In this document: piece after piece, positions 51,937 to 61,471 of the stretch | Numbering within the stretch: position 1 is the first letter of the stretch | Layout of the letters: each line of letters opens with the position of its first letter | Assembly (NCBI RefSeq): GCF_900116615.1 | Contig: NZ_FPBF01000005.1 | Span: 69,552 to 133,551 of the forward strand | DNA length: 64,000 nucleotides | From: Algoriphagus locisalis | GTDB lineage: Bacteria; Bacteroidota; Bacteroidia; Cytophagales; Cyclobacteriaceae | Reading direction: 5' to 3' | Translations under genes and position numbers: made by a program | Notes under the pieces: generated by a model | What the model saw: only the letters and a program-made list of their open reading frames with translations | Databases searched by the model: none | Told to the model about the DNA's origin: nothing

Positions 51937-54243
51937 CTATCTCTTAATCCATCGAGTTTGAATTGATGTGTCTGTATTTGAAAAAGTAATAATGTAAACA
52001 CCAGGGTTCATTTCTTGCAGTTTGTCGGATAATCTGACCTCGCTAAAGCTAAATGATGAAATCAATGCTCCCTGTGTCGAATTAATCGAGACTTGAGTAT
52101 ATTCAGACTTAAAGGTTTCAGGTAAGCTTACCCAGATTTTTCCCATTGAATGTGGGTTTGGATAGATAGTAAGTTGATCTGCTAAAGATGGAAGCTTCCC
52201 CTCAAGTCTTACAACTTCGCTCCATGATTCCTGGCCAAAGAAATCAACCACTCTGATTTGATAGTAAGACGTTAGGGATTGTGAATAGTTTTCGTCTTTG
52301 AATGAGTAAAAAGTTGGAGTTTCAGAATTTCCTTGGCTTGGGATTTCCCCGATTTTCAGCCAGTTTTCCAACCCGTTTTCCGAAGTGTAGATTTCAAACT
52401 TTTCATTGTCCTTTTCACTTGCCACTGACCAGGTGATCTGACGACTATTCCCTTTGACTTGGGCAGAAACAGAAAGCCAGGTCACCGGAAGAATGCTCAG
52501 GGTTCTGAAACTTCCTACGGTGAAGTTTTTATCAGAAAGATCGTCAAAGGTTAGACTTCGTATTGCCCAAAGGTTGTCCGTGTCTGAGCTTTCTATATGT
52601 GTCCCGGGTGCGGCATAACCAGTACAAACCAACCTAAGATCTTCCGGTTCATCAACGATTAAGTTTTTAGCTGAAATTCTCAATTCCAGCGGGTTTGAAC
52701 TTGAATTTAGTCCAGAAAAATTAAAGTAGCTGAATAGTCTGTATAGAATTGGAGTTGCGTCTGAATCGCTGAATCCGGGATTGAAATCAGCGCCATTATA
52801 TTCTGTATAGTCGATTGTAAGATCTCCTCCTGCATTTGTACCCAGCATCTGAACCTTTCTTATACCGCCATGGTACCGATCACCAAATGGGAAAGTAGCG
52901 TTAGAAGCCTCAAAGCTAGTGGGAGCGTTGGCATAAGTAAAGGAAGTGAGATTCTCCCAAGAACCTCCTTGATAATCCAAAGTGCCGTCGCTTGAGGTAT
53001 TTATAGTTAGGGTGTTGTTCTGGAAATTCAGTTTACCGTCCTGCATGCTGAGGTTTCGAAGGACGGTGAGGTTTTGATCAAAGGCAACTTCACCCCCGGA
53101 TTTGTTTACAGTCAGATCTTGTGGGTTTAATGCAAAGCCGGAAATAATTTGATCTTCGGCTCCTTCAAAAGTCAGGTGGGTATTATTCATCTGAAATTGA
53201 CCAGTTCCGGATTGAGTGATATTTCCCGTTACTGAAATCGCAGGAGGGAGAGTGACATTTTGGGAGCCCTGGATTTCTAAGTCATGGAATTTTAGTGGCA
53301 ATACAGAACTAGCGAAAGATTTAGAAATGAAATTCTGTGTTCCTGAGTTTTTATTGAAGGTCACTTTGCCATTAAGTTGAAAATTTGCAGCTTCGATTTG
53401 AGGGGATGTGCCTTCTAGGATTAATTCTCCACCGGATTGGAGATCGAAAAGCGCGGCACTAAGGGAAGCTGATCTGAATAAAATATCACTGTCACAATCA
53501 GAAACAAGTTTTGCCCCTGGTTCAATATGGAATTCCCCATAGTCACCTGATCCATAAATAGTAGTTTCAGTGTTGAATGAGAAAGTAGGACACTTACTGG
53601 GAGCCGAATTATTATCTATTTTTTGATAAACAGATCCCGATTTTATAGTAAAACTTAAAGCTTTGAAAGCTTCTTCTATGATTAATTCTACACTTGGGCC
53701 AGGATCAAAAACTACCGAGTACCTACTTCTATCAGATTGACCCGTCCATGTATCAAGTTTAATAATGGCTCTGGAATTTCCCTTGAAAGTCAGCGTACTA
53801 GTTATTGAGTTTCCTATCCAATTAATGCTGTTCCAAGCTCTATTAGGTATTCCTGGGGCAGCTCCATCAAACCCTTGTAAACTGCCGTAAATATCTAGAT
53901 TATTTCCGTTTAGGTTTAATTTTTCGCCAGCACTTGCCTGGGCGTTGATAAATACACTCTTCGCTTCCTCATCTCCAGTCAGTGTCACTAAGTGCCCTAC
54001 ATCTATGTAAATATCATTTGTCTGTCCAGGCTTTATGGATGCTGCTGACCAGACAGTCCCATCAAATATTTCCCAAATATTGATATTTCCATAATTACCT
54101 GATGCAACGCTGCGGTATGCTCCAATTTCCTGTCCTAAGGAAGCGTTTAAGACTAGGCACCAAAATGCAACTGCCAAGAATATAAGGTATATTCGGCTGT
54201 GAAAAAGAGCCCTACAGGCCAACGTTTTGCCCCGTGTTTTCAT
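51937..54243 (-). CDS. Exported surface protein with type IX secretion C-terminal domain, 768 aa
   Basis: A signal-peptide region (ending NASLGQ) leads to a long run of short strands with Asn/Gly/Leu/Ile ladders (LNLNGNNLDIYGSL, LTFEGAEDQIISGF), probably a right-handed beta-helix. A fibronectin-like segment (PVTWLSVSAQVKG... NEKFEIYTSENG) precedes the C-terminal sorting domain, LTIYPNPHSMGKIWV ... GVYIITFSNTD ... TRWIKR. The final ~75 residues are the signal for secretion and attachment by the type IX system. The start is only 43 bp from the divergent DUF4105 gene. Confidence 0.9.
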   Translation of the reverse strand: MKTRGKTLACRALFHSRIYLIFLAVAFWCLVLNASLGQEIGAYRSVASGNYGNINIWEIFDGTVWSAASIKPGQTNDIYIDVGHLVTLTGDEEAKSVFINAQASAGEKLNLNGNNLDIYGSLQGFDGAAPGIPNRAWNSINWIGNSITSTLTFKGNSRAIIKLDTWTGQSDRSRYSVVFDPGPSVELIIEEAFKALSFTIKSGSVYQKIDNNSAPSKCPTFSFNTETTIYGSGDYGEFHIEPGAKLVSDCDSDILFRSASLSAALFDLQSGGELILEGTSPQIEAANFQLNGKVTFNKNSGTQNFISKSFASSVLPLKFHDLEIQGSQNVTLPPAISVTGNITQSGTGQFQMNNTHLTFEGAEDQIISGFALNPQDLTVNKSGGEVAFDQNLTVLRNLSMQDGKLNFQNNTLTINTSSDGTLDYQGGSWENLTSFTYANAPTSFEASNATFPFGDRYHGGIRKVQMLGTNAGGDLTIDYTEYNGADFNPGFSDSDATPILYRLFSYFNFSGLNSSSNPLELRISAKNLIVDEPEDLRLVCTGYAAPGTHIESSDTDNLWAIRSLTFDDLSDKNFTVGSFRTLSILPVTWLSVSAQVKGNSRQITWSVASEKDNEKFEIYTSENGLENWLKIGEIPSQGNSETPTFYSFKDENYSQSLTSYYQIRVVDFFGQESWSEVVRLEGKLPSLADQLTIYPNPHSMGKIWVSLPETFKSEYTQVSINSTQGALISSFSFSEVRLSDKLQEMNPGVYIITFSNTDTSIQTRWIKR

Positions 54244-54286
54244 GCGAAAAAATATTCATTAAAAAAACGTCTATTAATTTAGGGAA

Positions 54287-55477
54287 ATGAATTATAAAAA
54301 AATAGTAATTAGTTTGATTTTTTTGCTGACTGTCAGTGGTTTATCTTCTTTGAGCGCCCAGCAGTACCAGATCAGCCTTCTAACCTGCGATCCTGGAGAG
54401 ATGATTTATACCTCCTTTGGGCATAGCGGAATCCGCGTGCTGGATCTGAGTACGGGCAGAGATGTGGTCTATAATTATGGGACTTTTGACTTTGGCGCGC
54501 CTAATTTTGTGCTGAATTTTGCCGGGGGCAGACTGGATTACTACCTCTCGGTTTCGACTTTTGATCGCTTTATCGCAGAATACGATTACTTCCAGCGTAG
54601 CGTTCGGGAGCAGGTTTTAAATCTGAATGAACAGCAGAAGTTGGACTTGATTAGCTTCCTGGAAACGAACTACCTGCCTGAGAACCGGGCTTATCGATAC
54701 GACTTTTTCTTTGACAACTGTGCAACACGCGTGCGTGATGCGATTGGGTCGGTATTGGGAGATCAGCTGGTCTGGAATGATGAAGTGCAGGAGCCTGTGG
54801 ACAAGACCTTTCGGGAATTGATTGATGAGATGGTGTATTTTATGTCCTGGTCAGATTTGGGAATTGACTTGGCACTGGGTTCTCGCTTGGATAGAGATGC
54901 CACTCCGCAGGAAGAGCAGTTTCTGCCCAAATATGTCGAAGCATCTTTTTCCCGTGCAGAGATACAAGGCGATGGGCCTACCCGTCCGCTGGTAGGGAAA
55001 AGCAGGGTAATTCTTGATTTTGAAAAACCTGAGGGATCTTTTGGAGCGATAAACCCTTATTGGATTTTCTGGGTAGTGGCGCTTATTTTCACAGCGATCA
55101 CATTCATAGGATTCAAGAAGAAAAAGCTGTTTCTAGGATTTGATATTGTGTTTTTTGGCATTTTGGGAATCATAGGTTTGGTGATAGCTGCGCTTTGGAT
55201 TGGTTCAGAGATTCCCTCTACGAAGTATAACTGGAACATACTCTGGGCATTTCCGGGGCATCTGGTTTTAGCCTTCGTTTTTTTCAAAAAAACACTCCAA
55301 CCTTGGGTATTGAGATACTTGCTCTTTGCTTTGATTATGGCTGATATAGCAGTAGTTTTTTGGATTATGGGCTGGCAATCTTTTCATCCAAGTCTGATTC
55401 CCTTGCTTTTGGTGCTGATCCTGAGAACGAACTATTTGTATTATAACATCGGGAAATTTAGGCCTGTCAAAAAGTAA
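54287..55477 (+). CDS. DUF4105 (Lnb N-terminal-like) membrane protein, 396 aa
   Basis: After a signal peptide (ending LSAQ) comes a DUF4105 domain with the conserved TCDPGEMIYTSFGHSGIRV and YDFFFDNCATRVRD motifs; Cys and His there resemble a papain-like site. Residues ~245-390 hold about four transmembrane helices and a basic cytoplasmic end. Related Lnb proteins act on lipoproteins in the envelope, so lipoprotein processing is a reasonable but unproved role. The stop codon sits on the first base of MITE-like copy 6. Confidence 0.85.
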   Translation: MNYKKIVISLIFLLTVSGLSSLSAQQYQISLLTCDPGEMIYTSFGHSGIRVLDLSTGRDVVYNYGTFDFGAPNFVLNFAGGRLDYYLSVSTFDRFIAEYDYFQRSVREQVLNLNEQQKLDLISFLETNYLPENRAYRYDFFFDNCATRVRDAIGSVLGDQLVWNDEVQEPVDKTFRELIDEMVYFMSWSDLGIDLALGSRLDRDATPQEEQFLPKYVEASFSRAEIQGDGPTRPLVGKSRVILDFEKPEGSFGAINPYWIFWVVALIFTAITFIGFKKKKLFLGFDIVFFGILGIIGLVIAALWIGSEIPSTKYNWNILWAFPGHLVLAFVFFKKTLQPWVLRYLLFALIMADIAVVFWIMGWQSFHPSLIPLLLVLILRTNYLYYNIGKFRPVKK

Positions 55478-55629
55478 TATGTAGATCCGCTTTTCTAGCA
55501 GCAAGGAGGCAAAAGCAATTTAGGATATGTTAAACTTATTAATTGAAGCCGCTTCGGTCTTCGGTCATCGGTCTTCCGACCTGCTAAGGAAGAATCTAAG
55601 GTGACTGGCATCATTGCTGATAATCTTAT
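55477..55629 (+). repeat. MITE-like repeat, copy 6 (short form)
   Basis: The ends are ATATGTAGATCCGC and GCTGATAATCTTAT. Its 153 bp match copy 1 in lacking both GC-rich hairpins. The left end overlaps the last base of the upstream stop codon. Confidence 0.82.
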
Positions 55630-55699
55630 AAAGTAATTTTCTCTTTCCCTCCAAACTTTTGCATAGGGAATTGGTGTTGGGTATTTTCGGACGAAGCTT

Positions 55700-57742
55700 A
55701 TGGAATTCAAACTTACCTCAGATTATCAGCCTACCGGAGATCAGCCCAAGGCAATAGCTGAACTCACCAAGGGTATCAATAATGGAGAACAGGCCCAGGT
55801 CTTACTGGGTGTGACGGGTTCTGGTAAAACTTTTACCGTGGCCAATCTGATCCAACAAACCCAGAAACCCACGCTGGTCTTGAGTCATAATAAGACGCTT
55901 GCTGCCCAGCTTTACGGTGAGTTCAAGCAGTTTTTCCCTGAAAATGCCGTCGAGTATTTTATTTCATACTACGATTATTATCAGCCGGAGGCATTTATCC
56001 CGACTTCGGGAACTTATATAGAAAAGGATCTCTCCATCAATGAGGAGATCGAAAAGCTAAGACTAAGTGCTTCTTCGGCTTTGCTTACCGGACGTAGGGA
56101 TGTGATCGTTGTGGCTTCGGTTTCCTGCATCTATGGTATAGGGAATCCTGATGAGTTTGGAAAAAATGTCATCAAGCTTCAGGAAGGCGACCGGATTCCT
56201 AGAAATCAGTTGCTCTTTAAGCTGGTGGATATTTTATATAGCAGAACCCAGCATGACTTAACTCGGGGGACTTTCCGGGTGAAAGGAGACACGGTAGATA
56301 TTTTTGTTGCTTATGCTGACTGGGGATACCGGATTTTCTTTTGGGGAGATGAGATAGAGGCGATTCAGCGTTTTGATCCAGCAACTGGCAAAAAGCTCAA
56401 TGATGAAAAAATCATTTCCATATTTCCCGCAAACCTGTTTGTAACTGGAAAAGACACCTTGCAAACGGCTATTCATGAGATCCAATATGATATGGTGGAT
56501 CAGGTGAATTTCTTCGAAAGAGAGGGTAAATTCATGGAAGCAAAACGACTTCAAGAGCGAACCGAATTTGACCTAGAAATGATGCGGGAACTGGGCTATT
56601 GCTCAGGTGTCGAAAACTACTCCAGGTATTTTGATAGACGAGCTCCAGGGGCTAGGCCTTTCTGCTTGCTGGATTATTTCCCGGATGATTTTCTACTTGT
56701 GGTGGATGAAAGCCACGTCACCTTACCCCAAGTTCGCGCTATGTGGGGTGGAGATAGATCCCGTAAAATCAATTTGGTTGACTTTGGTTTTAGGCTTCCT
56801 TCTGCTTTGGACAACCGTCCTTTGAAGTTTGAAGAGTTTCAGGATCTGACGAATCAGGTGATTTATGTTTCGGCTACCCCTGCGGATTATGAGTTGTCAC
56901 TGACGGAAGGTGTGGTGGTGGAGCAAATCATTCGTCCTACTGGATTGTTGGATCCTACGATCGAAGTGAGACCAAGCCAGAATCAAATCGATGATTTGCT
57001 GGAGGAAATAGACCAGACGATCAAAAGTGGTGCGAGAACCTTGGTGACCACGCTGACCAAACGGATGGCGGAGGAGCTTCAAAAGTTTTTGGAAAGAGCT
57101 GGTGTGAAATCACGCTATATCCACTCGGAAGTAAAAACCTTAGATAGGGTAGAGATATTGAGGGAATTGAGGTTGGGGATTTTCGATGTACTTGTGGGTG
57201 TGAACCTGCTAAGAGAGGGATTGGATTTGCCGGAGGTATCCTTGGTGGCAATATTGGATGCGGATAAGGAAGGTTTCCTCAGAAATGAGCGAAGTTTGGT
57301 GCAGACTATAGGTCGTGCGGCACGAAACTCAGAAGGGCGTGTGATTATGTATGCGGATAAAATCACGGACTCCATGCAGTCCGCGATTGATGAAACCAAG
57401 CGGAGACGTGCCTTGCAGATCGAGTATAATACTGCAAATGGTATTACTCCGACTACGATCTTAAAGTCACATGACAAGATTATGGGGCAGACCAAGGTGG
57501 CAGACTCGAAGAAAAATGCCAAGTTCTATGCGGAGCCTATGCCTGGCGAGGAAAGTATGGCTGCAGATCCTGTGGTGCAATATCTAAGTAAGGATAAGTT
57601 GGAGAAATTGATAGCTCAGACCCAGAAGTTAATGGAGAAAGCTGCTAAGGAACTTAACTTTATGGAAGCTGCCAGACTTCGTGATGAGTGGCAATCCCAA
57701 AAATCCAGGTTGGAGCAGCTAAATCGAGGTGTTAGTAAGTAG
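55700..57742 (+). CDS. uvrB: UvrABC excision nuclease subunit B
   Basis: The protein is 680 aa, a normal length. The start [19 protein letters not shown] is the typical Q-motif region. Walker A is GVTGSGKT, the DEAD-type box is VVDESHV, the beta-hairpin region is present ([20 protein letters not shown]), motif VI is QTIGRAARN, and the C-terminal UVR motif lies in the last ~40 residues ([20 protein letters not shown]). It loads on damaged DNA with UvrA and guides UvrC incision. No LexA-like site is evident upstream. Confidence 0.97.
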   Translation: MEFKLTSDYQPTGDQPKAIAELTKGINNGEQAQVLLGVTGSGKTFTVANLIQQTQKPTLVLSHNKTLAAQLYGEFKQFFPENAVEYFISYYDYYQPEAFIPTSGTYIEKDLSINEEIEKLRLSASSALLTGRRDVIVVASVSCIYGIGNPDEFGKNVIKLQEGDRIPRNQLLFKLVDILYSRTQHDLTRGTFRVKGDTVDIFVAYADWGYRIFFWGDEIEAIQRFDPATGKKLNDEKIISIFPANLFVTGKDTLQTAIHEIQYDMVDQVNFFEREGKFMEAKRLQERTEFDLEMMRELGYCSGVENYSRYFDRRAPGARPFCLLDYFPDDFLLVVDESHVTLPQVRAMWGGDRSRKINLVDFGFRLPSALDNRPLKFEEFQDLTNQVIYVSATPADYELSLTEGVVVEQIIRPTGLLDPTIEVRPSQNQIDDLLEEIDQTIKSGARTLVTTLTKRMAEELQKFLERAGVKSRYIHSEVKTLDRVEILRELRLGIFDVLVGVNLLREGLDLPEVSLVAILDADKEGFLRNERSLVQTIGRAARNSEGRVIMYADKITDSMQSAIDETKRRRALQIEYNTANGITPTTILKSHDKIMGQTKVADSKKNAKFYAEPMPGEESMAADPVVQYLSKDKLEKLIAQTQKLMEKAAKELNFMEAARLRDEWQSQKSRLEQLNRGVSK

Positions 57743-57797
57743 TTTTTCTACTACAATGTTAAAGTTCACAAAATATAAAACTATGTATTCTATGTGT

Positions 57798-57825
57798 CTA
57801 TGTGGTCAAAAGGAAAACCACATAG
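57798..57825 (+). other. Hairpin downstream of uvrB
   Basis: CTATGTGGT and ACCACATAG make a perfect 9-bp stem with a ten-base loop. No T run follows. Sequences of this CTATGTGG type recur as intergenic repeats in this phylum, so it may be a repeat rather than a terminator. Confidence 0.5.
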
Positions 57826-57965
57826 AAGCATAGGTGTCATAGGAAATAAATAAAGCATTCTAAAAGTACACTAAAAAGGTGCATCGCGATAGTTGCCTAA
57901 ATCGAGGACTTATTTAACTATTGTTGAAGATTAGAATGTGCAATTATTTCTATAATATATAAATA

Positions 57966-58601
57966 ATGACACTCCAAGAGGTGAAGTTGCTTGCTGCGAA
58001 AGGCGAGGGGCAAAGGATAGAATTCAAAAAGAAAGCGACTTTTCCTGAAAAGATTGTTAGGGAGTTAATCGCCTTTGCAAATACTTCAGGGGGCGATTTA
58101 TTGATCGGAGTGGATGATGACGGGACTGTTAGTGGTCAGCGGTTTATTGAGGAAGAGATTTTTGTGATGGAAAAGGCGATCAAAGAGCTGATTTTTCCTC
58201 GGTTAGATTATGAGTTGTTTTCGCTGAAACTCAATGAGAAAAAGGGAGTCGCCGTTTTCAAAGTTCCAATAAGTCCCAACCGCCCGCATTACCTCAAGGA
58301 GAAAGACCGAAAGCAAGCATTTATTCGAGTGGCAGACCGCTCTGTAAAGGCGAGTAGAGAAGTTTGGGAAATATTGCGGAGGGGGAAAAATCCTCGGGAT
58401 ATGGTTTTTACCTATGGGAGAAAGGAAGAGATATTGATGAAGGCTCTTGGCGAATCAGAGAAAATCACGCTCAAGGAATTTGCGAAACTGGCGAATCTGC
58501 CAAAATTTCTGGCTTCCAAAACCTTGGTTCGCTTGGTTTTGGCCAATGTACTTCAAATCCATCCGCAGGAATCGGAGGATTATTTTACGTTGAAGGAGTA
58601 A
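57966..58601 (+). CDS. AlbA_2 (Schlafen-like) DNA-binding domain protein, 211 aa
   Basis: The N-terminal AlbA_2 domain shows EGQRIEFKKKATFPEKIVRELIAFANTSGGDLLIGVDDDG and RVADRSVKASREVWEIL. A C-terminal winged-helix-like part follows (ITLKEFAKLANLPKFLASKTLVRLVLANVLQIHPQ). Such proteins are often regulators or parts of defence or toxin-antitoxin loci, but nothing here shows such a partner. The 3' end (from 58484) lies in the first copy of a 333-bp tandem duplication. Confidence 0.85.
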   Translation: MTLQEVKLLAAKGEGQRIEFKKKATFPEKIVRELIAFANTSGGDLLIGVDDDGTVSGQRFIEEEIFVMEKAIKELIFPRLDYELFSLKLNEKKGVAVFKVPISPNRPHYLKEKDRKQAFIRVADRSVKASREVWEILRRGKNPRDMVFTYGRKEEILMKALGESEKITLKEFAKLANLPKFLASKTLVRLVLANVLQIHPQESEDYFTLKE

Positions 58602-59149
58602 GGGCGTGCTATTCGGGATTTGCAATCCCGAATTTCACTTGGGTTGGGTAGAAAGAGAAGAAGATTATGTGTGGAGTAGTGCGGCGGGATATTTTGGGAT
58701 AAAAAAAGGAATGCTTGAATTGGCTGAGTTTGGGTGACTAGGGTTGAGCTTAGTTGGTTTATATGGATTATAAATCCAACGGATCGGCCTCGGGATTGCA
58801 AATCCCGAGGAGCGGTGAAATTGGCGAATCTACCAAAGTTTTTGGCCTCCAAAACCTTGGTGCGCTTGGTTTTGGCCAAAGTACTTCAAATCCATCCGCA
58901 GGAGTCGGAGGATTATTTTATGTTGAAGGACTAAGGGCATGCTATTCGGGATTTGCAATCCCGAATTTCACTCGGGTTGGGTAGAAAGAGAAGAACATTA
59001 TGTGTGGAGTAGTGCGGCGGGATATTTTGGGATAAAAAAAGGAATGCTTGAATTGGCTGATTTTGGGTGACTAGGGTTGAGCTTAGTTGGTTTATAAGGA
59101 TTATAAATCCAACGGATAAGCCTCGGGATTACAAACCCTGAGGAGCGTC
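58484..59149. repeat. 333-bp tandem direct duplication with REP-like palindromes
   Basis: Bases 58484-58816 recur at about 58817-59149 with roughly 5-8% difference. Each unit holds the last ~40 codons of the AlbA gene, a palindrome (ATTCGGGATTTGCAATCCCGAAT, 58611-58634 region) and a second one (CCTCGGGATTGCAAATCCCGAGG region, 58788-58810). The second palindrome in unit 2 is degraded (GGGATTACAAACCC). The duplicated end also supplies the last codons of the PLP-enzyme gene on the other strand. Confidence 0.85.
58817..58934 (+). pseudogene. Duplicated 3' fragment of the AlbA gene
   Basis: This fragment codes for KLANLPKFLASKTLVRLVLA and the rest of the C-terminus, with only a few substitutions relative to 58484-58601. 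It lacks the AlbA_2 domain and a start of its own and is the product of the tandem duplication. Substitutions are mostly silent or conservative (N to K, T to M, E to D). Confidence 0.8.
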
Positions 59150-60061
59150 CATAGGTAGTTTTATCCCGGTCCTTTCTGTAAAGCCAATATTCCCTTGCAG
59201 TCCGCCGGTGTGGATCATCAGCACTTTTGAGCCTCTTGGATAATAGCGGACACGGATGAGCTCCCAGAGTCCAAATGCCATTTTCCCTGTGTAAATAGGA
59301 TCAAGTACGATCCCGAAGTTTTCGTAAAACCACCAGATAAATTCGATTAACTTTTCATGGTATTTCGCATATCCTCCAAAGTGGAATTGTGTTAGGATAG
59401 AATATTGGCCTTCGCTGTAGATGCGGTGTATCCGGATTAGTTCGCTTACTTCTTTATTTATAAAGTTCCCTTTTAAGGAAGAGAATCCTGTAAGGTATTG
59501 TGTGGATGAAAGAGAAGCATACAGTCCTGCGAATGTGCCTCCAGTACCTATAGAGGAGCAGATAAAAGAAAATTGCTGATCTTCTGGGCCCAGAATTTCC
59601 GAGGTTCCCTGGATCGCCAATCCGTTGGTTCCCCCTTCAGGAATTAGGTAAAAATCTCCAAATCTCTCTTTCAGTTCCACCAGAAATTCAGATTCCGCTT
59701 TATTTCTATAGGCAGTTCTGTCAATAAAGTGAAGTTCCATGCCCGCTTTTTCGGCACTGGAAAGGGTGTGATTGAAGGGTTTAACACCCTCACCCCTGAT
59801 CAGCCCAATGCATTCCAAACCTTCAGCTTTTGCTGCTTGGGAAGTTGCGTAGATATGGTTGGAATAAGCTCCTCCAAAAGTCAACACCTTGTTCTTTCCT
59901 TCCTTTTTGGCTTGATCCAGATTGTGTCTGAGTTTGAAAAACTTGTTTCCAGAAACCTCCGGATGGACTAAATCCAAGCGTTTGACTGCCAATTCTATCC
60001 CCTTTTCCTCTAAAAAAGAATGTGTAAGAAACTGATTAGGTACAGGGTTTGGGCGGAGCAT
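59129..60061 (-). CDS. 1-aminocyclopropane-1-carboxylate deaminase / D-cysteine desulfhydrase family PLP enzyme, 310 aa
   Basis: The PLP lysine motif is SGNKFFKLRHNL (about residues 37-48, Lys40). The cofactor-binding loop GGAYSNHI and the later SSIGTGGTFAGLY and HTGGLQGN match the ACC deaminase/D-cysteine desulfhydrase family; I cannot tell which substrate applies. The gene is convergent with the AlbA side and divergent from rluD. Its last six codons (after PM, coding DAPQGL) and stop lie within the end of the duplicated unit, so the C-terminus may have been rewritten. Confidence 0.88.
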   Translation of the reverse strand: MLRPNPVPNQFLTHSFLEEKGIELAVKRLDLVHPEVSGNKFFKLRHNLDQAKKEGKNKVLTFGGAYSNHIYATSQAAKAEGLECIGLIRGEGVKPFNHTLSSAEKAGMELHFIDRTAYRNKAESEFLVELKERFGDFYLIPEGGTNGLAIQGTSEILGPEDQQFSFICSSIGTGGTFAGLYASLSSTQYLTGFSSLKGNFINKEVSELIRIHRIYSEGQYSILTQFHFGGYAKYHEKLIEFIWWFYENFGIVLDPIYTGKMAFGLWELIRVRYYPRGSKVLMIHTGGLQGNIGFTERTGIKLPMDAPQGL

Positions 60062-60119
60062 TGGTCGTGCTTTTTTGTTAAGGTATCAAAGTTAAGCTTG
60101 ATAATCCTATTTTTGCAGC

Positions 60120-61154
60120 ATGAGCATGCAACAAGAGGAAGATTTTGATGAGGAGGAGTTAGAGCTATACGAACATTTTAAGTTTGTAATAGACAAAGGC
60201 CAGACGCCCATCAGGATTGATAAGTTTTTAACAGGCAAAATAGCTTTCGCCACACGCAATAAAATCCAACAGGCCATAGATGCAGGGGCTATTCAGGTGA
60301 ATGGGGAATCTATCAAGGGGAGTTACAAGGTAAAGCCGCTTGATGATATACGTGTGATGATGGGCAAGCCACCACGTGATACGGAAGTGCTGCCTGAGGA
60401 TATTCCACTTGATTTTGTCTATGAGGATAAGCAGTTGCTCGTAGTAAACAAGCCTGCGGGCATGGTGGTGCATCCAGCTCATGGGAACTGGTCCGGCACT
60501 TTAGTGAATGGGTTGGTACATCATTTTCAGAATCTACCTGAGATGAAGGGGAATGAAGGCAGGCCAGGGCTGGTACATCGAATCGACAAGGATACCTCTG
60601 GATTGCTGGTGATCGCCAAATCTGAAGATGCCATGACATTTCTTGCAAAACAGTTTTTCCACCATACCATAGAGCGCACTTACCTGGCATTGGTGTGGGG
60701 AGAGCCTGAAGAGGATGCAGGTACAGTTGTAGGTCATGTAGGAAGAAGTGCCAAAAACCGTAAAATCATGGATGTCTTTCCGGACGGAAGTCAGGGCAAG
60801 CATGCTGTAACTCATTGGAAAGTGCTGAAGCGATTACGATATGTTTCGCTGATCCAGTGTAATCTGGAAACTGGACGCACCCATCAGATCCGGGCACATA
60901 TGAAATTCTTGGGACATCCGCTTTTCAATGATGCAACTTATGGAGGAGATAAAATCCGCAAGGGAACCCAATTCTCGAAGTATAAGACTTTTGTCCAAAA
61001 TGCATTTGATCTTTTACCAAGGCAGGCATTACATGCCATGTCTTTGGGATTCATTCACCCAGTCACCAATGAAAAACTATATTTTGAAGCACCGCTTCCT
61101 GAGGATTTTCAATCTGTTCTCGATAAATGGGATAACTATGTGAATTTCGAATAG
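60120..61154 (+). CDS. rluD: Ribosomal large subunit pseudouridine synthase, RluD/RluA family
   Basis: The protein is 344 aa. An S4-type RNA-binding domain (TPIRIDKFLTGKIAFATRNK, about residues 29-48) precedes the catalytic domain with HRIDKDTSGLLV, whose Asp is the nucleophile, and TGRTHQIRAHM. The most likely target is uridines of 23S rRNA helix 69, but RluA-family members differ in target. The acidic N-terminus (EEDFDEEELELYEHF) is common in Bacteroidota versions. The gene is divergent from the PLP enzyme, 58 bp away. Confidence 0.93.
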   Translation: MSMQQEEDFDEEELELYEHFKFVIDKGQTPIRIDKFLTGKIAFATRNKIQQAIDAGAIQVNGESIKGSYKVKPLDDIRVMMGKPPRDTEVLPEDIPLDFVYEDKQLLVVNKPAGMVVHPAHGNWSGTLVNGLVHHFQNLPEMKGNEGRPGLVHRIDKDTSGLLVIAKSEDAMTFLAKQFFHHTIERTYLALVWGEPEEDAGTVVGHVGRSAKNRKIMDVFPDGSQGKHAVTHWKVLKRLRYVSLIQCNLETGRTHQIRAHMKFLGHPLFNDATYGGDKIRKGTQFSKYKTFVQNAFDLLPRQALHAMSLGFIHPVTNEKLYFEAPLPEDFQSVLDKWDNYVNFE

Positions 61155-61368
61155 CATCACTTTCATTAGTGAATAGCCAATATTTCTATAGATTTTATGT
61201 TGATTCATTAACAAAATGGCTGTTTTTAGGCCGTATTGATAATATTGTGGCCTATCATTGAAAAATAGTCAATATACGGCTCTATATTATTATCGTTTTT
61301 AACGATACTTCATTTTTCAATCGTTTTCATTAAAAATACTGTAAATATTCAGTTTTATTTTTGAATTA
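61155..61368. other. AT-rich spacer with inverted repeats
   Basis: No coding region is supported. GCCGTATTGA (61230-61239) and TCAATATACGGC (61269-61280) can pair with a small bulge, and TATCGTT/AACGATA (61291-61307) form a short hairpin. These may end the rluD transcript or belong to an old repeat; neither has a good T tract. Confidence 0.45.
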
Positions 61369-61400
61369 TTTGCAATAAATAAACCGACCTTCTATATTTG
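61369..61400 (+). promoter_or_regulatory. Bacteroidota-type promoter for tRNA-like RNA 1
   Basis: TTTG at 61369-61372, 20 bases, and TATATTTG at 61393-61400 match the TTTG / TAnnTTTG consensus at normal spacing. Transcription should start near 61407, leaving a ~65-base leader before the RNA at 61472. Confidence 0.6.
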
Positions 61401-61471
61401 AATCATACAAAGAGGGAATAACAAACGGTTTACTCTCAAAGCACTCAAAATACATTGAAATTACACTACAC

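Noticed and set aside
12968-55629. A dispersed CRISPR-like repeat set
   Set aside because: The copies are single or paired, 150-195 bp long and palindromic at the ends, with no regular spacers and no cas genes.
58754-58984. Frames within the duplicated unit at 58.7-59.0 kb
   Set aside because: They are out-of-frame readings of a duplicated gene fragment and palindromes; only the 58817-58934 remnant has a recognisable origin.
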